Positions 39,056 to 54,200 of a stretch of 64,000 nucleotides of DNA are shown here, piece by piece. The DNA is from Vanilla planifolia (taxonomy: Eukaryota > Streptophyta > Magnoliopsida > Asparagales > Orchidaceae). The stretch covers positions 853,487-917,486 of the forward strand of contig JAIUJO010000084.1 in assembly GCA_023846275.1 (NCBI GenBank). Direction: 5' to 3'. The notes under the pieces were generated by a model, which saw nothing but the letters and a program-made list of their open reading frames with translations, made no database searches and had not been told where the DNA came from. Within the stretch, counting starts at the first letter, position 1. Each line of letters begins with the position of its first letter. The position numbers and the translations under genes are program-made.

Positions 39056-42000
39056 TAATGACTTCATAAGGTTTGTACCTTGAACTTCCTTAAAGGCACT
39101 TCTAGAATTATTTGATTTGTGTCCCTCTTCTTATCCTTGACCAATATTAGTTGCATTCCCCTTAAAATTATGCTCATCTGGTACATATAATTTTTTGTTA
39201 GAAATTCCTTGAGATAAAACCTTCTAAAGATCTTTATTTCTTCCACTTTCTCTATCAAAAGACTTCTAAAAATGCTTTGAACAAATTCATAAAAAACTAC
39301 TTCAAGTGCTATTTATTTAAGTAAAACATTCAATTGTTTCTAACAACATCTTGTGCTTTATTATTTATCCATAATAATGCCATCATAATTAAGTTGATAT
39401 TATGTTTAAGTTTTTGTATTTATTTTTATGAAATCCACTTCCACTTAAAGTTGAATTACTATTTACATTTCATTTTCATTTTTCATGCCACTTCTCATCT
39501 ATATTATTAGTTCATTCAAATAACACTCTTTGAGATCTTATACAAAAATATCCGTGTGGAATTCCTCTTTCATAATGTTCAATAACTATTAAATAAATCA
39601 TGAAGTTCATTGGATATTTTGCAAACTTTCATACATATTTGAATTTAAACATTAAAATTAAAAAATTGTTGGGATGCCTTCAATGCATCTCTTCCTCTGC
39701 TTACCAAGTAGCTACTAGCTGTATAACTTGTCCATTATACACTAAAGATGAGATGCTCATCTTCATTAGTTTCTTGATTTACCATGTTAAAAACACCGTT
39801 GACCTTTCATCACGAAATAATTTAAGATGCAACACCATGTTGTTTTCGACATATTTACATATACATGTTGTTTATTAAAAAGTTTTATTAAGATTGAAAA
39901 AAGAATAGAATGAGTAAATATATTCTTTTTGAATTCATGTTTTGATGATGTGGATCTCAATAATGGTTTCTAAAATCACGTTTATATTAGGAAGAGTATT
40001 GTTAGTTTTTTCATGCTAGTACAATGATCATGAACATATCTTGTTATATAACGCAATGTAAGGTGTCATCTCTAAGATGGACTAAAAATTTTTAATCTTT
40101 AATTAAAATTTGATACATATTGTAGTTACCTAAAGAAAATCTAATTTTCATAGCCTTAACATATTCTTAAGTGTTTAATATATTCTCTTTCATAGACTTT
40201 TATTTTGAGTCTACAAATGAGGTGTTAAACATTACTGGTATATCAAATGCCTAATTCGTTTTCTATTTTAAATATAACAAATATGAAAAGTAAAAGAAAA
40301 CACAACTTAAATATAAGTAGGTCATCATTCAAAAAATAAAATGGTTATAGAATTTTATCAATTTAAATATCATTTTATAATCTTTTTTAGCAAGTTAGGC
40401 AAGACTATGATAGTGGTAATGTGAATGGATTTGTTATGTAAAGAAATAAAAATTATTGTTTTACATAAAAATCCAAACTAACAAATTCTTAAAGGAAAAG
40501 ACAAAAATGTTCTTTTTAAACAAAACTAAGGAACAAAAATTTCTTGGCAAAATTATCAAAATATGAAATACTAAATATCGTAGCATTCCAATTACGTAAC
40601 ATTTAAAAAAAAAAGTGGCATATCATTACAAACATATGAGATAAGCAAAACTAATAATTGAGAAAAAATTTAAAGTAATTAAGAACATAACATATAAGAT
40701 TGCAAATATATTCTTAGCACAACATCACTAAAATATGACAAGAAAACATATTTTTCCAAAAAAAATTTAAACTTAAACTTTGTTTAGACTAAAAATTTTA
40801 AAATAGTAGATGTTACAAAGTATCCAAAAATCACCAAATTTGTATATACAATTTGTAATAAAACATAACACATGTTTAGTAAAATAAAAAAATGCAAACA
40901 AAAATAATTAAATGAGCAAAAATTTAGCTTATCAAAAATAATTTAGATTATATTAATGGGAAAATGTAATATAAATAAAAGAATGACAAACATATTATTG
41001 CAAACAAAAAGAGAACAAAAATGATAGAAGAATAAGGCATGTTGGAAATTCTACGACTAGATTTAAATGTTGGTCTTGTGCTACAATGATAAAGAAAAGT
41101 GGTCAAAAAAAAAAAGAAATGGAACCAAGGCCATTCTATGCCTCCTATAAAATTGCATGCTTATGCCCAAAACTTTAATGATGGAGAAATAAAATATTAA
41201 AATTCCAATTTCATATTTTCATTTTTAAAAGTTTTTAAATTATTTATTATAGGAATTCATGAATAAAAAACTTTCTTTATACTTAAGCCATTACAAAAGA
41301 AAATAGTACAAATGCAAGCATCTAACAAAAATCCCTATATCATTATAATTAAATCACATAATACAATGTCTCTTATATTAGTTAAAAAAAATAATAGATT
41401 CCATACTCTATTGTACACTTAGGGTATTTCATTGCGTTCAACGTTAAGTTTAAATGTGTGATTAATTATGTTCTCCAAAGAAATTCATTTATATAGGTAA
41501 ATAAACTTTTATGTTTTGTGCTATATTTAAAATTAAGGGCAATGAAAGTTTTAGAATTAACACAAATTCAACTTAATTTTCTTTCGATATCCTACTTAGT
41601 TTAAGGTTCAGAGAGAGTAGCTTAGGTGGATATTTTTCAAAGAGATAATTTTGATAACTTTTATTATTATGATAAGGAGTACAACTAGGAGAGAATTATG
41701 AAGCTAATCAACTTCATTTAGAGTCGACTTAGATGGGTAAATTTTGAAAAATTTCTTTATATTTGTATTTATATTAAACAATATTAAAATCATCGTCTTG
41801 TATTTACCATTGATGAAATGTAAGCATCAAGTATTGAATAATAAGATGGATATTTTATGTGATAGAAATTACTAAACAAAAACTTTGAGTATTTTTTTAA
41901 CCCAACTAACATCTTCTATGTGTAATATAAATGTGACTATAAATCTATCACACCAAACATTAAGTAAGAAATCTTAATAGTTGAAAAGTTACGAATTAAT

Positions 42001-42829
42001 GAAATATGATTAATATTTGTAGATTTAACTAATCCAGATAATTCTAAATAAATAATAATGTTCTCATTATTAATAATTATGGCTTCCCAAAATACTTTTA
42101 ATGTAGAAAGATTATGCAATACAATAAAATTGATTCTAATAGTTAATTAAATAATATGACATAACAAATTCTAGCATAGATCATTTTATAGTTTTAGTTT
42201 AATTAAAATTTATGTACCTAAGACATCATTTGTTATACTCAAATTTAGTATATTGAATGCAGGGCTTCCTATTTTTCAAAATTAATAATGTTTCAAATGA
42301 TAATATTAAAATAGACATGATTTTTATAGTCTAAATTTACAAACATACTTATATAAATCTAATCTTCAAAAAATACACCTAATGTAAAAACGATAGTCTA
42401 ATAGTGGCCTAAGTGCATCAAAATATGGTAAATTATTTAAAAACTTGCATTCAAACTATGTAAGATATAATCTAAAAAATTTATTTGACCTTTGGCAAGC
42501 CATTTTTAATTTCAATTTTTGTTGAAGTAGTTAAGATCAATCATTAGTTTGAAGAAAAAAGGACAAGTCACTTTCAACTACCACAGAAATCTACTCTAAT
42601 TGGTCAGTAGGATACATAGTAAGGTTGGGTCACATAGACATAATAGCAAAGCCATTTGAGGGTTGGCTAAAGGATTGTTGCTTAAGAATAATTTGAAGAA
42701 TTCTTACGGCTAATGTGTTGACATCATGCCTATAATAAAATAGAGAATGTTCAAATGCCATAATGTAGGTTATAAAAATTGTTAAAAAAGAGGAAAAAGC
42801 AGGTAATGTGACAATGCAATAAGTAGTGA
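39055..42829. other. AT-rich DNA, no gene recognised
   Basis: A minus-strand frame at 39,064-39,258 is rich in Lys, Arg and Glu and could be a scrap of gag, but it has no diagnostic motif. The frame at 39,600-39,878 is likewise unassigned. The part at 40.6-41.0 kb is A-rich and similar in style to the A-rich blocks at 22 and 25 kb, including a phrase like CACTAAAATATGACAA. Confidence 0.4.
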
Positions 42830-44700
42830 TTGCAGATCATCACATTTAATTGAACAAACAAAAATAGGTTTTGATTAAAAAAACACTTGATCATGATGAA
42901 ACTTATAAAAGCGAATAATTGTGTGCAAACCTCATATGTGTGGGGCATGAATTATGGTCTTCAAATATTTTTTAAATTCTTTGACCATATTTGTTTCTTA
43001 TAAATTATTTTATGGTTGTGGAAATCCTTGATTATATATAGATATATATATGTATATATACATTGATATGATAAAGAAAAATAAAGATAAGAATTGATAT
43101 GAGACACCATAATTTTTAAGTGGTTTGGTTAAAATTTAAAACAATATCCAAGCTTAATCCAGGTTAGGAAAAGCCCATTAATAAAAGGTTATAACTTGAG
43201 GTTTTTTTCTAAAAATTAATCTCCAACCTACTAACATTTACAGGTCTAGCTAAAACCCTTACTTTTATGAGCTCAACCCCAACTCAATTTTTTTACAAGA
43301 TTAAACAAAACTTGGGATTTGCCAAATGTTGTACTTCCCAACCTTAGAGAAAATGAAAAATACAGTAAGACAAAAAAGTTATGATAAATTTGTATAGTCT
43401 CTTATAGTTGTCAATTAATAAAACAAGGCAAAATAAACTTAAATTCAAGAAGGGAAATGAAAATTTGGAAAATTAGATGTGCAAGACAAAGCTGGAAATT
43501 TTTGACGATTTTTTGTTAGGGAAGTCATACTTGGTTTGTGCAGAATTTATGCTAATAGAATATGGAGTAGTGATTTATTAAGAACTCAGAGATTGATCTT
43601 TGTCATCTGCTCATGTCAGATAAGATCTAGACCATTTGATTTAACAACTGGATAATTGGGAGCTTCACAAACCAAGAAGAAGACGAAAAGAAAGACAATC
43701 GCTCGATGAATCCAGACAAGAACACAACCGTTACATGAATCTATCAATTATATCAGACGAAAAAGTATCATCTAATCAGATCATCAAAAGGATGATTAGA
43801 TCAATTAAGATCATAGTTTAATTGTGGAGGTGATCTCTATTGTGTGAGCAAAAATGTACAATTGGATGACGCTGAATGCAATCAATTTTTGATGTAGATA
43901 GGAACAAGGCTTTAGTCCAATATTTGTAGGAAAGGAGGGGTATTTAGAATTTATAGGCATTTGTGTAGAGTTGTTATGTAGAGCCAAATGATGTGTAGCT
44001 CCCCCTTGTGCACTTGAAAATTCAACCCTGGAGCATACATAACATATAGGTTTGTAACAAAGGCAGACCAAGATGTATAAGTTTGAGTGGTTTCAAACTC
44101 GATCAAGTGCCTTACCCTATTCGATTCAGGATACACTGCCAGGCTGAAAAGGTTGGACTTGACTTTCCTAACGCAAGGCTTGCGAGTGCTTCACTGGTCG
44201 GGCATGTCTTGCTCGAGAACTTCACACATAGGCTCAAGTTGGGATGTTCTGGAAAATTTTTTATTTTGATTATTAAAATTTTAACAAAATTGATTTTTTT
44301 AGTTCAATCAAGGTTTGGCAAATAAAATAATATGAAATTTTTCATATATAAATTTAATCAAGAAAAAGATTATGGATTCAAAATGACATTTTCTAACGAA
44401 GGAGATGATTAAATATGAATAGAGATTGATATGAAATGAAAGTGGCTTTAAAATCAATAATTTAATATTCTAAAAAACTTATTAAAGCTTAGTACACATG
44501 ACTTCAATCATTAGAACTTGCTGAACAATCTAAAGTGCTTTTAAGACCACTAATTTATCATCTTTTAAGGAACATGACTTGTTCATTAGAAACTACACTT
44601 CATTCACACCAAACAAGTTAATTGGAATAGCATACTAAACCTTTAAGGCTAGACTCATCAAACATAAAAGACAACCTAACTTATAAGAAAGGAATATTAT
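42830..44700 (+). repeat. 5' LTR and leader of copia copy 2
   Basis: It matches the reverse complement of 16,600-18,572, including TGATAAAGAAAAATAAAGAT near 43,069, CTCCAACCTACTA near 43,222, AATAGAATAT near 43,555 and TCCCCCTTGT near 44,001. The decayed TATA position is at about 43,951. A TA-rich microsatellite lies near 43,035-43,062. The open frames at 43,811-44,325 on both strands fall in this LTR and are not genes. The LTR edges are blurred by decay. Confidence 0.6.
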
Positions 44701-47700
44701 ACCTAAGATTTAATTTACTCTAATTACAGAAACATGGAGATTAATGAAGGAAGAAAAATGGTAAATGGAAGGAAGTGTAGCTTATGCCCTTTGTTATTTG
44801 AGTCTACTCGTAAACTAGAGCTTCACAATGATGATAACAAATGTTAAAATGCAAATTAAAAATTTTAATTTTGTAATGACATTTTTTTTAACAATATGAA
44901 TCCATTAAACAAACCAACAAACATATCAATTTAACCTACTCTCATTAATACAAATGAAGCTTTGTCGCTATTTAAATACTCTCCACCAACTATTAAACCA
45001 TCTCACCCAAAACTAAAAGTGACAATTCTTGGGGAAAAGGAAAACCCAGCCATCAAAGGTAAAAGGCCTCTTCCATCTGAACCATCGGCTTTATTTAACA
45101 TGATTTCATGGTGCAGACCAATATTACATGTCGACATTGTTTATTTTCCTTTTATGGATTTACGTTCAAATATTCCAATTGTTTAAATACATCCACAATT
45201 ATATTTTTATGTTAAAAATTAGTATTCACTTTCATATTGAGAATATTTTTTTAAAAATATATTTTGCACAAGGTCTTTACCATTTTAAGTGTAACATTTT
45301 CTTAATGATTTTTTGTATGTTTTGACATGTTTAATTTTATTTGCAATGAGAATTTTGTTTAGCATGTATTATTAAGAAACGTTTTCCAAGTATTTATTTT
45401 AAATCATATTTTATATTAATGACATCTCTTTTTTGTATGATTATAAAATTTTTATGCTTATCATTAAAAACTATAAGCTAAAATTAAATATTTTTAAAAA
45501 GTTTTTCTTTTCTTGTAATAACTTGTTTGTGATACTTCTAATAACTAGAAAACTCTTTCAAAATAACGATTTTTGTATATGTTCAATGCGTATATAAAAA
45601 AAATTAGTATTTAACATGTTATTGATATAGTTATAAGGTTCTTTGACTTTTCATTATCTAAATAACTTTATATATGTTTGCTTTCCTTATTTATTTTTTT
45701 GCACTAACAAATTTTTACTTATGACAATTCTAAATTATTTTTAAATAATTGTTTTACTCTTTTAATATTTAATAGTTTTTCATATGGATCACATAATATC
45801 CATGGCATTGGCCTCTTATCCCTTATGACTCAACTTTAAGTTTAGTTGATTACAATATTCGTAAAGTAACCCACTAACAAGTTTGATAAGTCAATTATAT
45901 TACATTAATGCTATGTAACTTATACACAACACTTAAGTGAATTAGAGATTAATTTAATAAGCTTAAAATGAAGTCCAATTGTACCTCAAATAAAGTTAAT
46001 TCAAAATCATATTTGAAGGAATAAGTGAGCACAAAGTGACTACTCAACAACAGATCATGATCATTCATGATACTAAGACAAACTTTCAATTGGCAAAAGA
46101 AATGCAAAATGAAGTTAGAAAGAAAGGTTTAGGCTTGAAAGAAAGGAGGATCCTTCGCAATGTCAAAAAATCGAGAACAATTTTGGGAAAACTTAATGTG
46201 TGGATATTTGCCAAAATTAATCTTATATTATTCAATTTGTGTGCACCATGTCTTTAAAAATTTGTTAAAAGACATCATTTGAATGTTTTCACACTTCACT
46301 CATAAAATGATTTTAAAATGTTTTCAAAATCCCACTAGTCCAATGAAAGTGGACATGTACTATAGAAAATTTATTACACACACACACACACACAAAGATG
46401 TATGGTACCTCGAGTATTTGATAAGAAAGCATACATCCAGGGTGCATCTAACATATGTCCATGAACCCCATCTAGAATAAAGAAACATTTGTTCAAACAA
46501 TTCTACAAACCTACACAGCAAAACAATTGATAGTATGTTGTTACACATGTGCAGAAAGTCAGGATAAATGCACATGAACAAGACAATGCATAAGGACACA
46601 ATTCCTAACATAAAGTATACCTAGCTCACTAGAAATTATTAATCACTTTTAAATATGACGGTTTAGTAAACAATAAATTTGCATGGCTAGTAGATGTTCT
46701 TAAGTTAGTTCTAAGCCTATCCATGAAAGTTTAATGTTAAATTTACAATTGAAAGGGATTAAATTTATTCTAAGAAAGCAAAACTATTCTAATGTTTTTA
46801 TAAGTATAGTTGAATAAAAACATTTTTGAATTCATTCTAAATAAAATTTCTTAATCCAATCAAATACTACCATTCCTTCATTAAGTTAAATTTATGAGAT
46901 TTAACTATTTTAAAACCCTTGCCGACATTAATAGCTTACAACTACTTACTAGATGTTTTGTTGAAGTAAAGTACATTGTTGCACATAATTTCCTCATCAA
47001 CCTCAAGCATAAACAAAGTTTGTGAGAATGTTTTGTTTTATTTTTCATATGTTCTACACATGACCCACATTTTATAGAATCTTATGTACTATGCTTTAAG
47101 CTTGTTTTTTTTTGAGTTATAACTTTATTGGTTTTTAGTTACAAAAGCAGCCATTTTTGTAAAGGTTGAGCCTATCCCGCAAAGTCTCAAGAAAGTTGGA
47201 TTTAACATTGTAATAGGACAACTTAGATTATGTTCAAACAAGTAAGAAATACAAGGAGTTGTGCACTGGCACGAGGAGAAAGACACTCAGGGTGAGGTTG
47301 TGTTTTTACCTTTTGAAAAAAAAATGTGATGCCTTCTTAACTTGCTATGCAATGGTTCACTTTGTTAGAAACTAAACTAACTAACATTCTCTTGGTATTT
47401 TTTCATTTCTACCAATATTCTTTTCTTGTTTTCACTTACCAAGAATGTGATTTCTATTGCCACTACAAGTTGGATTATTTGGGACGAATAAATATTATCG
47501 TAAACAATCTACTAACTTTTCAAACATGTAATGTAAGATCTTTAGATCATAGCACACACATTTTTTCTAAGTGCAATAGTTTTTAGGGACAATCAAAGAA
47601 AATAGTCTTGGTAAGATAATTAGTATTGTCATTAGTTAATATTTTTGATGTCCAAAAACCAATCAATCATCAGTTGACACATTTGGGGTATCAATTATCT

Positions 47701-49520
47701 ATTCTTTATATGTAAAGCTAAGATATTGCCTAAAAGTATATTATAGTCTCAACTTTCATTAAAAAAGGTGAAAAGGATCCAAACAATGGTGCATTTTTGT
47801 CGATACCTTTGTTTGTTACCCAACACTGACCATATCAAAGTTAATAACATACATCGACCATGTTTTTTTGAAATAGATCAATGAACATGTATTTAAGGTC
47901 TAATCTAGATCACAAACTCATATGACCTACAAATGGCCCAAGATCTACAACTTTCTGCTTACTCATGGGGACCAACTTAAAAGTAGCAAACTTTGTATGA
48001 CCCCCAAAAAAAACTAGATCTACTAATGCTATTCTTAGTTAGCATAACACTTTGTTATGCACTCAACTAGATCTAATCCATGAGAATATTGATGTCACAT
48101 TGACCTACTTAGTTCATCCATGACACATCAACTCAGATTTGACCAAGACATCATCGACAACAAAACAATCAGTTGACTAGATCCACAACACATGTACTTG
48201 GATTTTAGCTGCAACACATTTGATGGCATGCCGATTGACTGATTTAATCCACAAAACACCAACACAAATTGATTTCAATGACCCATGTAAACCTTGCTAA
48301 TAAACAAAATGGAAATGCAATTTTCTACTATGATAGTTTCACCACTGTTTGGATCTTGGAAACTGTGGGAAAAAATAATAACTTTCTAGAAACATATTTT
48401 CCAATAACTTTGACCAAAGCTTTGGTAATTACCTTATAGAAAATATATTTTTTGAAACTAAAAAGGTAGATTTTCAAAACGATTTTCGGTTTGAGCTAAT
48501 CACATAAAATTTACATTTAAATTTCTTTGTTTTCTACATTGCCTTTTTGTAAAATAGGAGGCATACCCTTTTAAAGAGATGATCCTTACATGTGCAAAAT
48601 TCAACATTTTGATTATGCCTTGTTGAGGTCTAGACTTAATTACAATGAGAACTCCAACTTGCTGAATAATCTAGGCTTCAATATTAAAGGAAGTGTGCAA
48701 AGATTATTTGATGGGATAGTGCAAAACCTCACATGTAACACTACTATTTTGCATTCTTTTTTATGTTGCATAATGGTTCCATTCACTTTGATTTTTCTTT
48801 TATATCATTGATTCACTTTTGGTATGTCATTTCCTTGAACTTCATTGCTCCTTTTCACTTTGACACTTAATGTTTTCTTAGATTTCTAATACTATTTATT
48901 GTCACCTTCTTTGCAATTCTCAATTCAACTTTTTGTTTTGTTTGAATCATCTTTATGTACATCTTAATTCATTACTCCATCTTTATTATATTGCTTATTA
49001 ATGTTTCTAAAGGCTTTTAATCTACAATGATGTGACATTTATATTTTTCTTTCCATATATCAAAATTTGTTTTGTCAAACCACTTTCCAAATACCCTTTC
49101 TTTGCGCCACTGAATTCGTAATTGGCTTAGCATAAGAAATGAACCCTACGTTGTTCTAGGTTCCTTCTTGAATAAAGTTTCCTTGGATAGTATTCCCATG
49201 TGTGTTTCCTTTCGAGGTTTCTCATGCTCATCATCTCATCTTCTTCATTCTTAATATTTGTAGGCTAATTTTTAAAATGCTTTTTACGGATTGTACAACT
49301 AGTTAAGCATCTAATCTAGCTATAAAACTTTGTTATACTAGTGTTTGTAATGTTAATAGCAAAGCAATGCTAAACTAAACATAGTTTTTAATTTTCTCTT
49401 ATGAGCACCTAATCTTAAAAAAGTGATAAAGCTTAACCAAGGGAGTTTTTTCCTTTTTCTTAAAGGGCACAATTTATGCACATCATATCACGTAGAACTT
49501 GTCACACAGAACACTTACAC
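44700..49520. other. Block A: about 5 kb absent from copia copy 1
   Basis: Between the leader match near 44.7 kb and the gag match at about 49.53 kb, copy 2 has roughly 5 kb that copy 1 lacks, so something was probably inserted in the gag/leader region. Frames at 44,962-45,186, 46,036-46,257 and 48,590-48,811 have no motif I recognise. A T-rich part (45.2-45.8 kb) resembles the T-rich blocks of 20-27 kb. No LTR ends or target duplication were found, so the kind of element is unknown. Confidence 0.45.
46376..46395. repeat. (AC)n microsatellite
   Basis: A perfect run of alternating A and C inside block A. It is a simple-sequence repeat. The open frames crossing it on both strands are of no coding interest. 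Confidence 0.9.
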
Positions 49521-49529
49521 ATTAACTAA

Positions 49530-50130
49530 GTACAAGTGACTCTTTAAGATCAATTACTACAAACATTTCTGGTATAACATTGGATGACTTTATGTATAAG
49601 CTAATGACTAATGAACTAGAGATGATAAGGAGAACAAAAGAGAAAGGCTTGATTTAGAAAAAAAATTAACGAACAATAAGTAAACAATAGCACTAGAAAA
49701 TAGAAGATATCATAGAAAAGTTAGACTATTGATGAAGATAGAATAGCTCTCATTTTGGAAGGTTTTTCTAAAGTTTTTGGTGTTACAAGAAGATATGCGA
49801 AATAAAGGTGCAAAAAGAGAGTGTGGAGAAAGGAGGAGATCTTTTGGCATGGGTGTGATAAACTAGGACATAACAAACCAGCATGTCCTATGGTGTTAGA
49901 TGGAATTGAAAATGAGAAGAATGCAATGAAGAAGAGAAAGAACTAGAAGAAGAAAGCATTGAATAAAGCTTGAAGTGACATTGAGGAGACTAACACAAGT
50001 GAAGAGGAAGAAAACGATAAAGGGCAATTTTTTTTTGTTTGCTCAAGAGGATTGAGAAGAAAAGAGAACATCATTAAGTGAGGTAGAGATAAGTTACTGT
50101 AATGAAGTATTATCTTAACAATTTATTTGT
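49530..50130 (+). pseudogene. gag: Copia gag remnant with zinc knuckle (copy 2)
   Basis: The text begins near 49,540 with residues like ITTNISGITLDDF, where the match to copy 1 resumes. The zinc knuckle at 49,845-49,889 reads WHGCDKLGHNKPACP. The CX2CX4HX4C spacing is intact, with the second, His and last Cys kept and the first Cys replaced by Trp. A lysine-rich segment (KKRKN, then KKKALNKA after a stop) and an acidic segment (TSEEEENDK) follow, as in SIRE-like copia gag. It is better preserved than copy 1, but stops and frameshifts still prevent function. Confidence 0.72.
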
Positions 50131-50599
50131 GTTTAATAATATGAAACTTATGTAAGGAATATAAGAAAATAAAAGAAAAATCATAGTTAATATTTAAGTC
50201 ATTGTGAACATATTTGAAATAAGGGAATCATTATTTAGTGAACAGGCAAAAGGCTAATGACTGATCAGCCTAAGAATTCAGCGACATGCATCTTTAGTTA
50301 AAGAATTAATGATCCTATATCCTTGAAATATACTTGTTCATTATTAAATGCAAAATTTATTAGTGGAATTTCAAATGGTAGAATATTTGAAATCTTTTGC
50401 TTCAACATCTAACAATTAATTTATATTTATAGGAAGATTTTCTTTTGAAATATGCATAAGATATGATTCTTCGATCATTAATGTTTGAGATACATGACTA
50501 AAAATATCAATTTATTTACCCAATAAAAAGCTTATGTTGAAGGAAAAGTAGTACTTAGTGACATTTCAAAGAAATATATCAAATCAATATGTACTATTG

Positions 50600-51250
50600 T
50601 AAATTCTACATTTTTTAATTACTAAAGTTTTTTTAGTTTAAATTTTAAAGTATAATTTCCAAAATATGAGCGAATTATCTGATAGAAATTGGAGCATTTT
50701 ATCTAATTCCATTACATATAAAATTAGTAAAGATGGAAATCTATTAATTTTTTCAACTTAAAGAAATAACATTTATTTACATGATATGAAAAAGTAAATA
50801 GTTCTCAAACAGAATGTTTCCATCATATGATAATATCTTTAATTTATGATATAGATGACTTTGTCATGCTCAATTATTTATAACATAATAGAAGGTTTAA
50901 CTAAATTGCCTTCTGAAAATGATTATGTATACCCTTTGAACTTTCTTAAATAAATGGTTTGGACACATACAATGCATTAGTATAGGTCATAAGAAATATG
51001 GACTAATTGTTTTAGATGACTATTTTAGGTATACATAGATAATTTTCTCATAAAAAAGGAGTAAATCTTGTAAACAATTTCATATCTTGATAACTAAATT
51101 AGACAAGGAGTTTGGCCATAATTTAGCTGCCCTTAGAAGCAATCAGGAAGGAAAATTTATAAGTGAGAAATTTATTAATTATTTTAATAATAATAGAATT
51201 TCACTAAAAGTTTTCATATTTTGGTAGGGGAGTATTTTTTGTTATAGATT
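50600..51250 (+). pseudogene. Copia GAG-pre-integrase and integrase core remnant (copy 2)
   Basis: Fragments in copia order read NMSELSDRNWSILSNS, KISKDGNLLIFST, then RNNIYLHDMKK, followed in another frame by GLTKLPSENDYV, which fits the end of the GAG-pre-integrase domain. The integrase motif at 51,132-51,158 reads LRSNQEGKF, the decayed form of IRSDNGGEF, with the catalytic Asp changed to Asn as in copy 1. The same order in two copies makes the domain call stronger than either alone. Integrase cannot be followed beyond about 51.2 kb. Confidence 0.65.
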
Positions 51251-54200
51251 AAAGTAAATGTCAATAAATTGATCAAATTCCACATAAAATTGGATTACTA
51301 TTGCTGAGAAAACATCAATCTAAGCATGATTGTCTGACAATCAATGTACACTTCTCTAGAACTATTTGCCATTTCCTTCCCAATCCAAGTAAATTCCCAA
51401 TGAATGAGAGTTCTCTTATGCACCATTGACTAATGTAATCAATGAATTCATTCAATACATCCACCCTAATATTGGAGGGACTCTTGCATTAAGCAACTAT
51501 AGCTATTACATTAAAGTATATTGTTTCTATCCATGGAGCTTTAATTTCCTACACAATTTGAGCCAACACACACCAAAGTATTCTTCATTACCACATGAAT
51601 TCATCATACACATAAGTATTAGAGGCATCATTTTTTTCTAAGATTATTAATCAGCATGTGAACTAACTACTCATCCTCACTTCAAGTTTGATAATGGATG
51701 GTTTTCATTCATAACACCTAAATCCCAATTGATTTATTCCCAACATTGTGCTAAAAGTCTAAGTCTTTAATAAATTATGCCATTAGCTGTTGTCAGCCGT
51801 TTGTTCCATGAGAGTAATTAGAATTATTTTTTGTTTTGAGTAGAAGCATAAACTTCGTTACATAGCTCTTATTTGTTGTACCTCTTATATTACAAGCTAG
51901 GATGTTATCCAATAGAAGTCATTGGTTAGGAAATTTAAGATAAATAGGCACTTCTATGAATCTTACTCAAACTAAGATACCTCTTTAACCATTTCTAATA
52001 TTTCTGTTTGGCAGCCTATTTTAATCTAGGTTGAATTCTTCTTTTTAGATTACATGAGACTAGAATTTTTAGAATATTTAAGCCAGTCATTGCAAAGATC
52101 TTAAAATGAGTGGAAGTCATTTTGTTGGCAAGCTATATCATAAGATGCCACTAAATCAAAAAGTAAACATAGTTGTTTATTCTATCATTGGGGTTTTCTC
52201 AAAGAAAATCTAATTATCAATTATCTAGTTCAAAAATTCATGATTTTCCATGTTAATTCATTGGCAAACTTTCTTTTCCCTATGCATGTGCTAATTTTAC
52301 TACTAATTGTATCAGCTAAACAATTTGTGACTTTTTATACTCCTTCCTTACAGTAGAACAATTTAACAGTGCATTAATTTTTTTTCGTACAACATCCCTA
52401 TCTAAAATGAAACTATTAGAACATAGTGACTTTTCATTTAGAAGTTTTTCTAATTCATAAATAATGGCTTTGTGAGATTATATTCATTCACATTTGTCTG
52501 TGTTTATTTCAGTTTGCATATTTGGTGACATTTTATTTTGTTTTCATTGAAGAGAGGTGCAAAATTGGCCATACAAGTTGATTTAATAACTAAGTTATAA
52601 TATTGAATTCATTGCCATAATCTATTTGATTTTCTAGATATTTTGTTATCTAGATTCAATTAGGTAACTCCTTCACTATATCCACTTCAACATACATCCT
52701 ATTTATGCTTAATCAAGTTAGGTTTATAGTAGATATAGTAACTTGTATAGTAGTTTTACCCCAAAAGCTAAGAAGTATAGAGCTACCTTGTTGACAAACT
52801 CAAATGAAACCTAAATTAAAACTAATGTTGATTCAAACGACATTCACATTAAACACATGATGCCACTAAAATATTGTTTTCTTAAAGTCACTAATGTTCC
52901 ATGCTTGGTGTTAACATCTCAAATAATCTATCAAATTTAATTAGAACATGTCAGGTATCTCAAAATGATACCTTTTAGTCACTAGAAAATTTTCTTTTCT
53001 TGAATTCCACTAGCATTATTTCCATATTTGGAAATATGCATAAAACTTTCCTCATTAATTCAACCTCGAGTGGCATGTCAATTTCTTCAATTTCCTCTTC
53101 ATTGAAAATAATTTTTGGTAGATCATTGATGGTTCTCCTATGTTAATGTGAACTATGAAAGGTTAGCTCCTTAGCAAACAACCTCAACAAAGGCTTGCTG
53201 GCCTATTGGCTTAGCATAACTAAAATATGGTTGAGTGTAAGAACTCACCGCCATCTATCCCAATCACTCTACTATAGCTAGAAATTAAGATTATTCATCG
53301 ATACTATAGCTGCCTGCCTATCACAACCATTGACCATCTAACTTTTGAATATTTACTATTGTTTCTCATGGATTCAATAGAATCATAAACAAAGACTATT
53401 TGGGATATGCAATATTACATCGTCATTCCTTAATAATGAAATAATTGTGTGCATCATAATTTAACATAATTTGCCACTATAAAATGGACAATAATAAAGC
53501 CTTCTTATATCACAACTTGTCATGAGAATATACACTAATTCTTACATGTTTTGAATGCCATAACTAATCTATGTACAACAATTTGTTGAGATTTAAAAAT
53601 TTAACATTAGGTTAACTACATATGAATCAAGACTACTAGCAATTCAAAAAAAAAATACACAACATATATATTGAAGGCTTTAGAATTCTAGTTCATCTAG
53701 ATTCCTTATTCAATTTATTTGGATTCACCATGGATTCATTCTTATCAATTTGGTGTGTCTTAATTCCATGTGAATCAATTAGTTGAATAATTGAGTTATA
53801 CTAACAAACGGTTATTCTTGTTGGTTATCATAAAATCTTGTAGTCTTTTGCTAAGTTTAAATGTATATTACCTTATGTTAGAAGTTGGGTACACGATCAA
53901 TTTTTCAAGATAATCCTAATGAATTTAGTTTTAGTAAATTTTATAATATCTAACCAATAATGGTGATTGAATATTCAAATGCACTTATATGCATAATAGA
54001 TTTTACAATTGACTATAATGTCAAGGACCATGACGAGATGATATTATCTACTTACATACAATAGTTCCCAAATCAAATATTTGAAGATGCTAATCTTAAT
54101 GAAAAATTAGGTATGTCATTTGAATCAAACAAAGTTAATTTTAGCCTCTATAGGAGCCTATAATATTAAGAGACCAACATGATCTCCTAAAGCTTTGTAT

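Noticed and set aside
39064..39258. Lys/Arg/Glu-rich minus-strand frame as a gag fragment
   Set aside because: No zinc knuckle or other diagnostic motif is present and no second copy exists in the window.
44962..45186. Frame with a protein-like composition and better GC
   Set aside because: No motif was recognised, no conserved counterpart exists in the window, and it sits in unmatched block A among decayed repeats.
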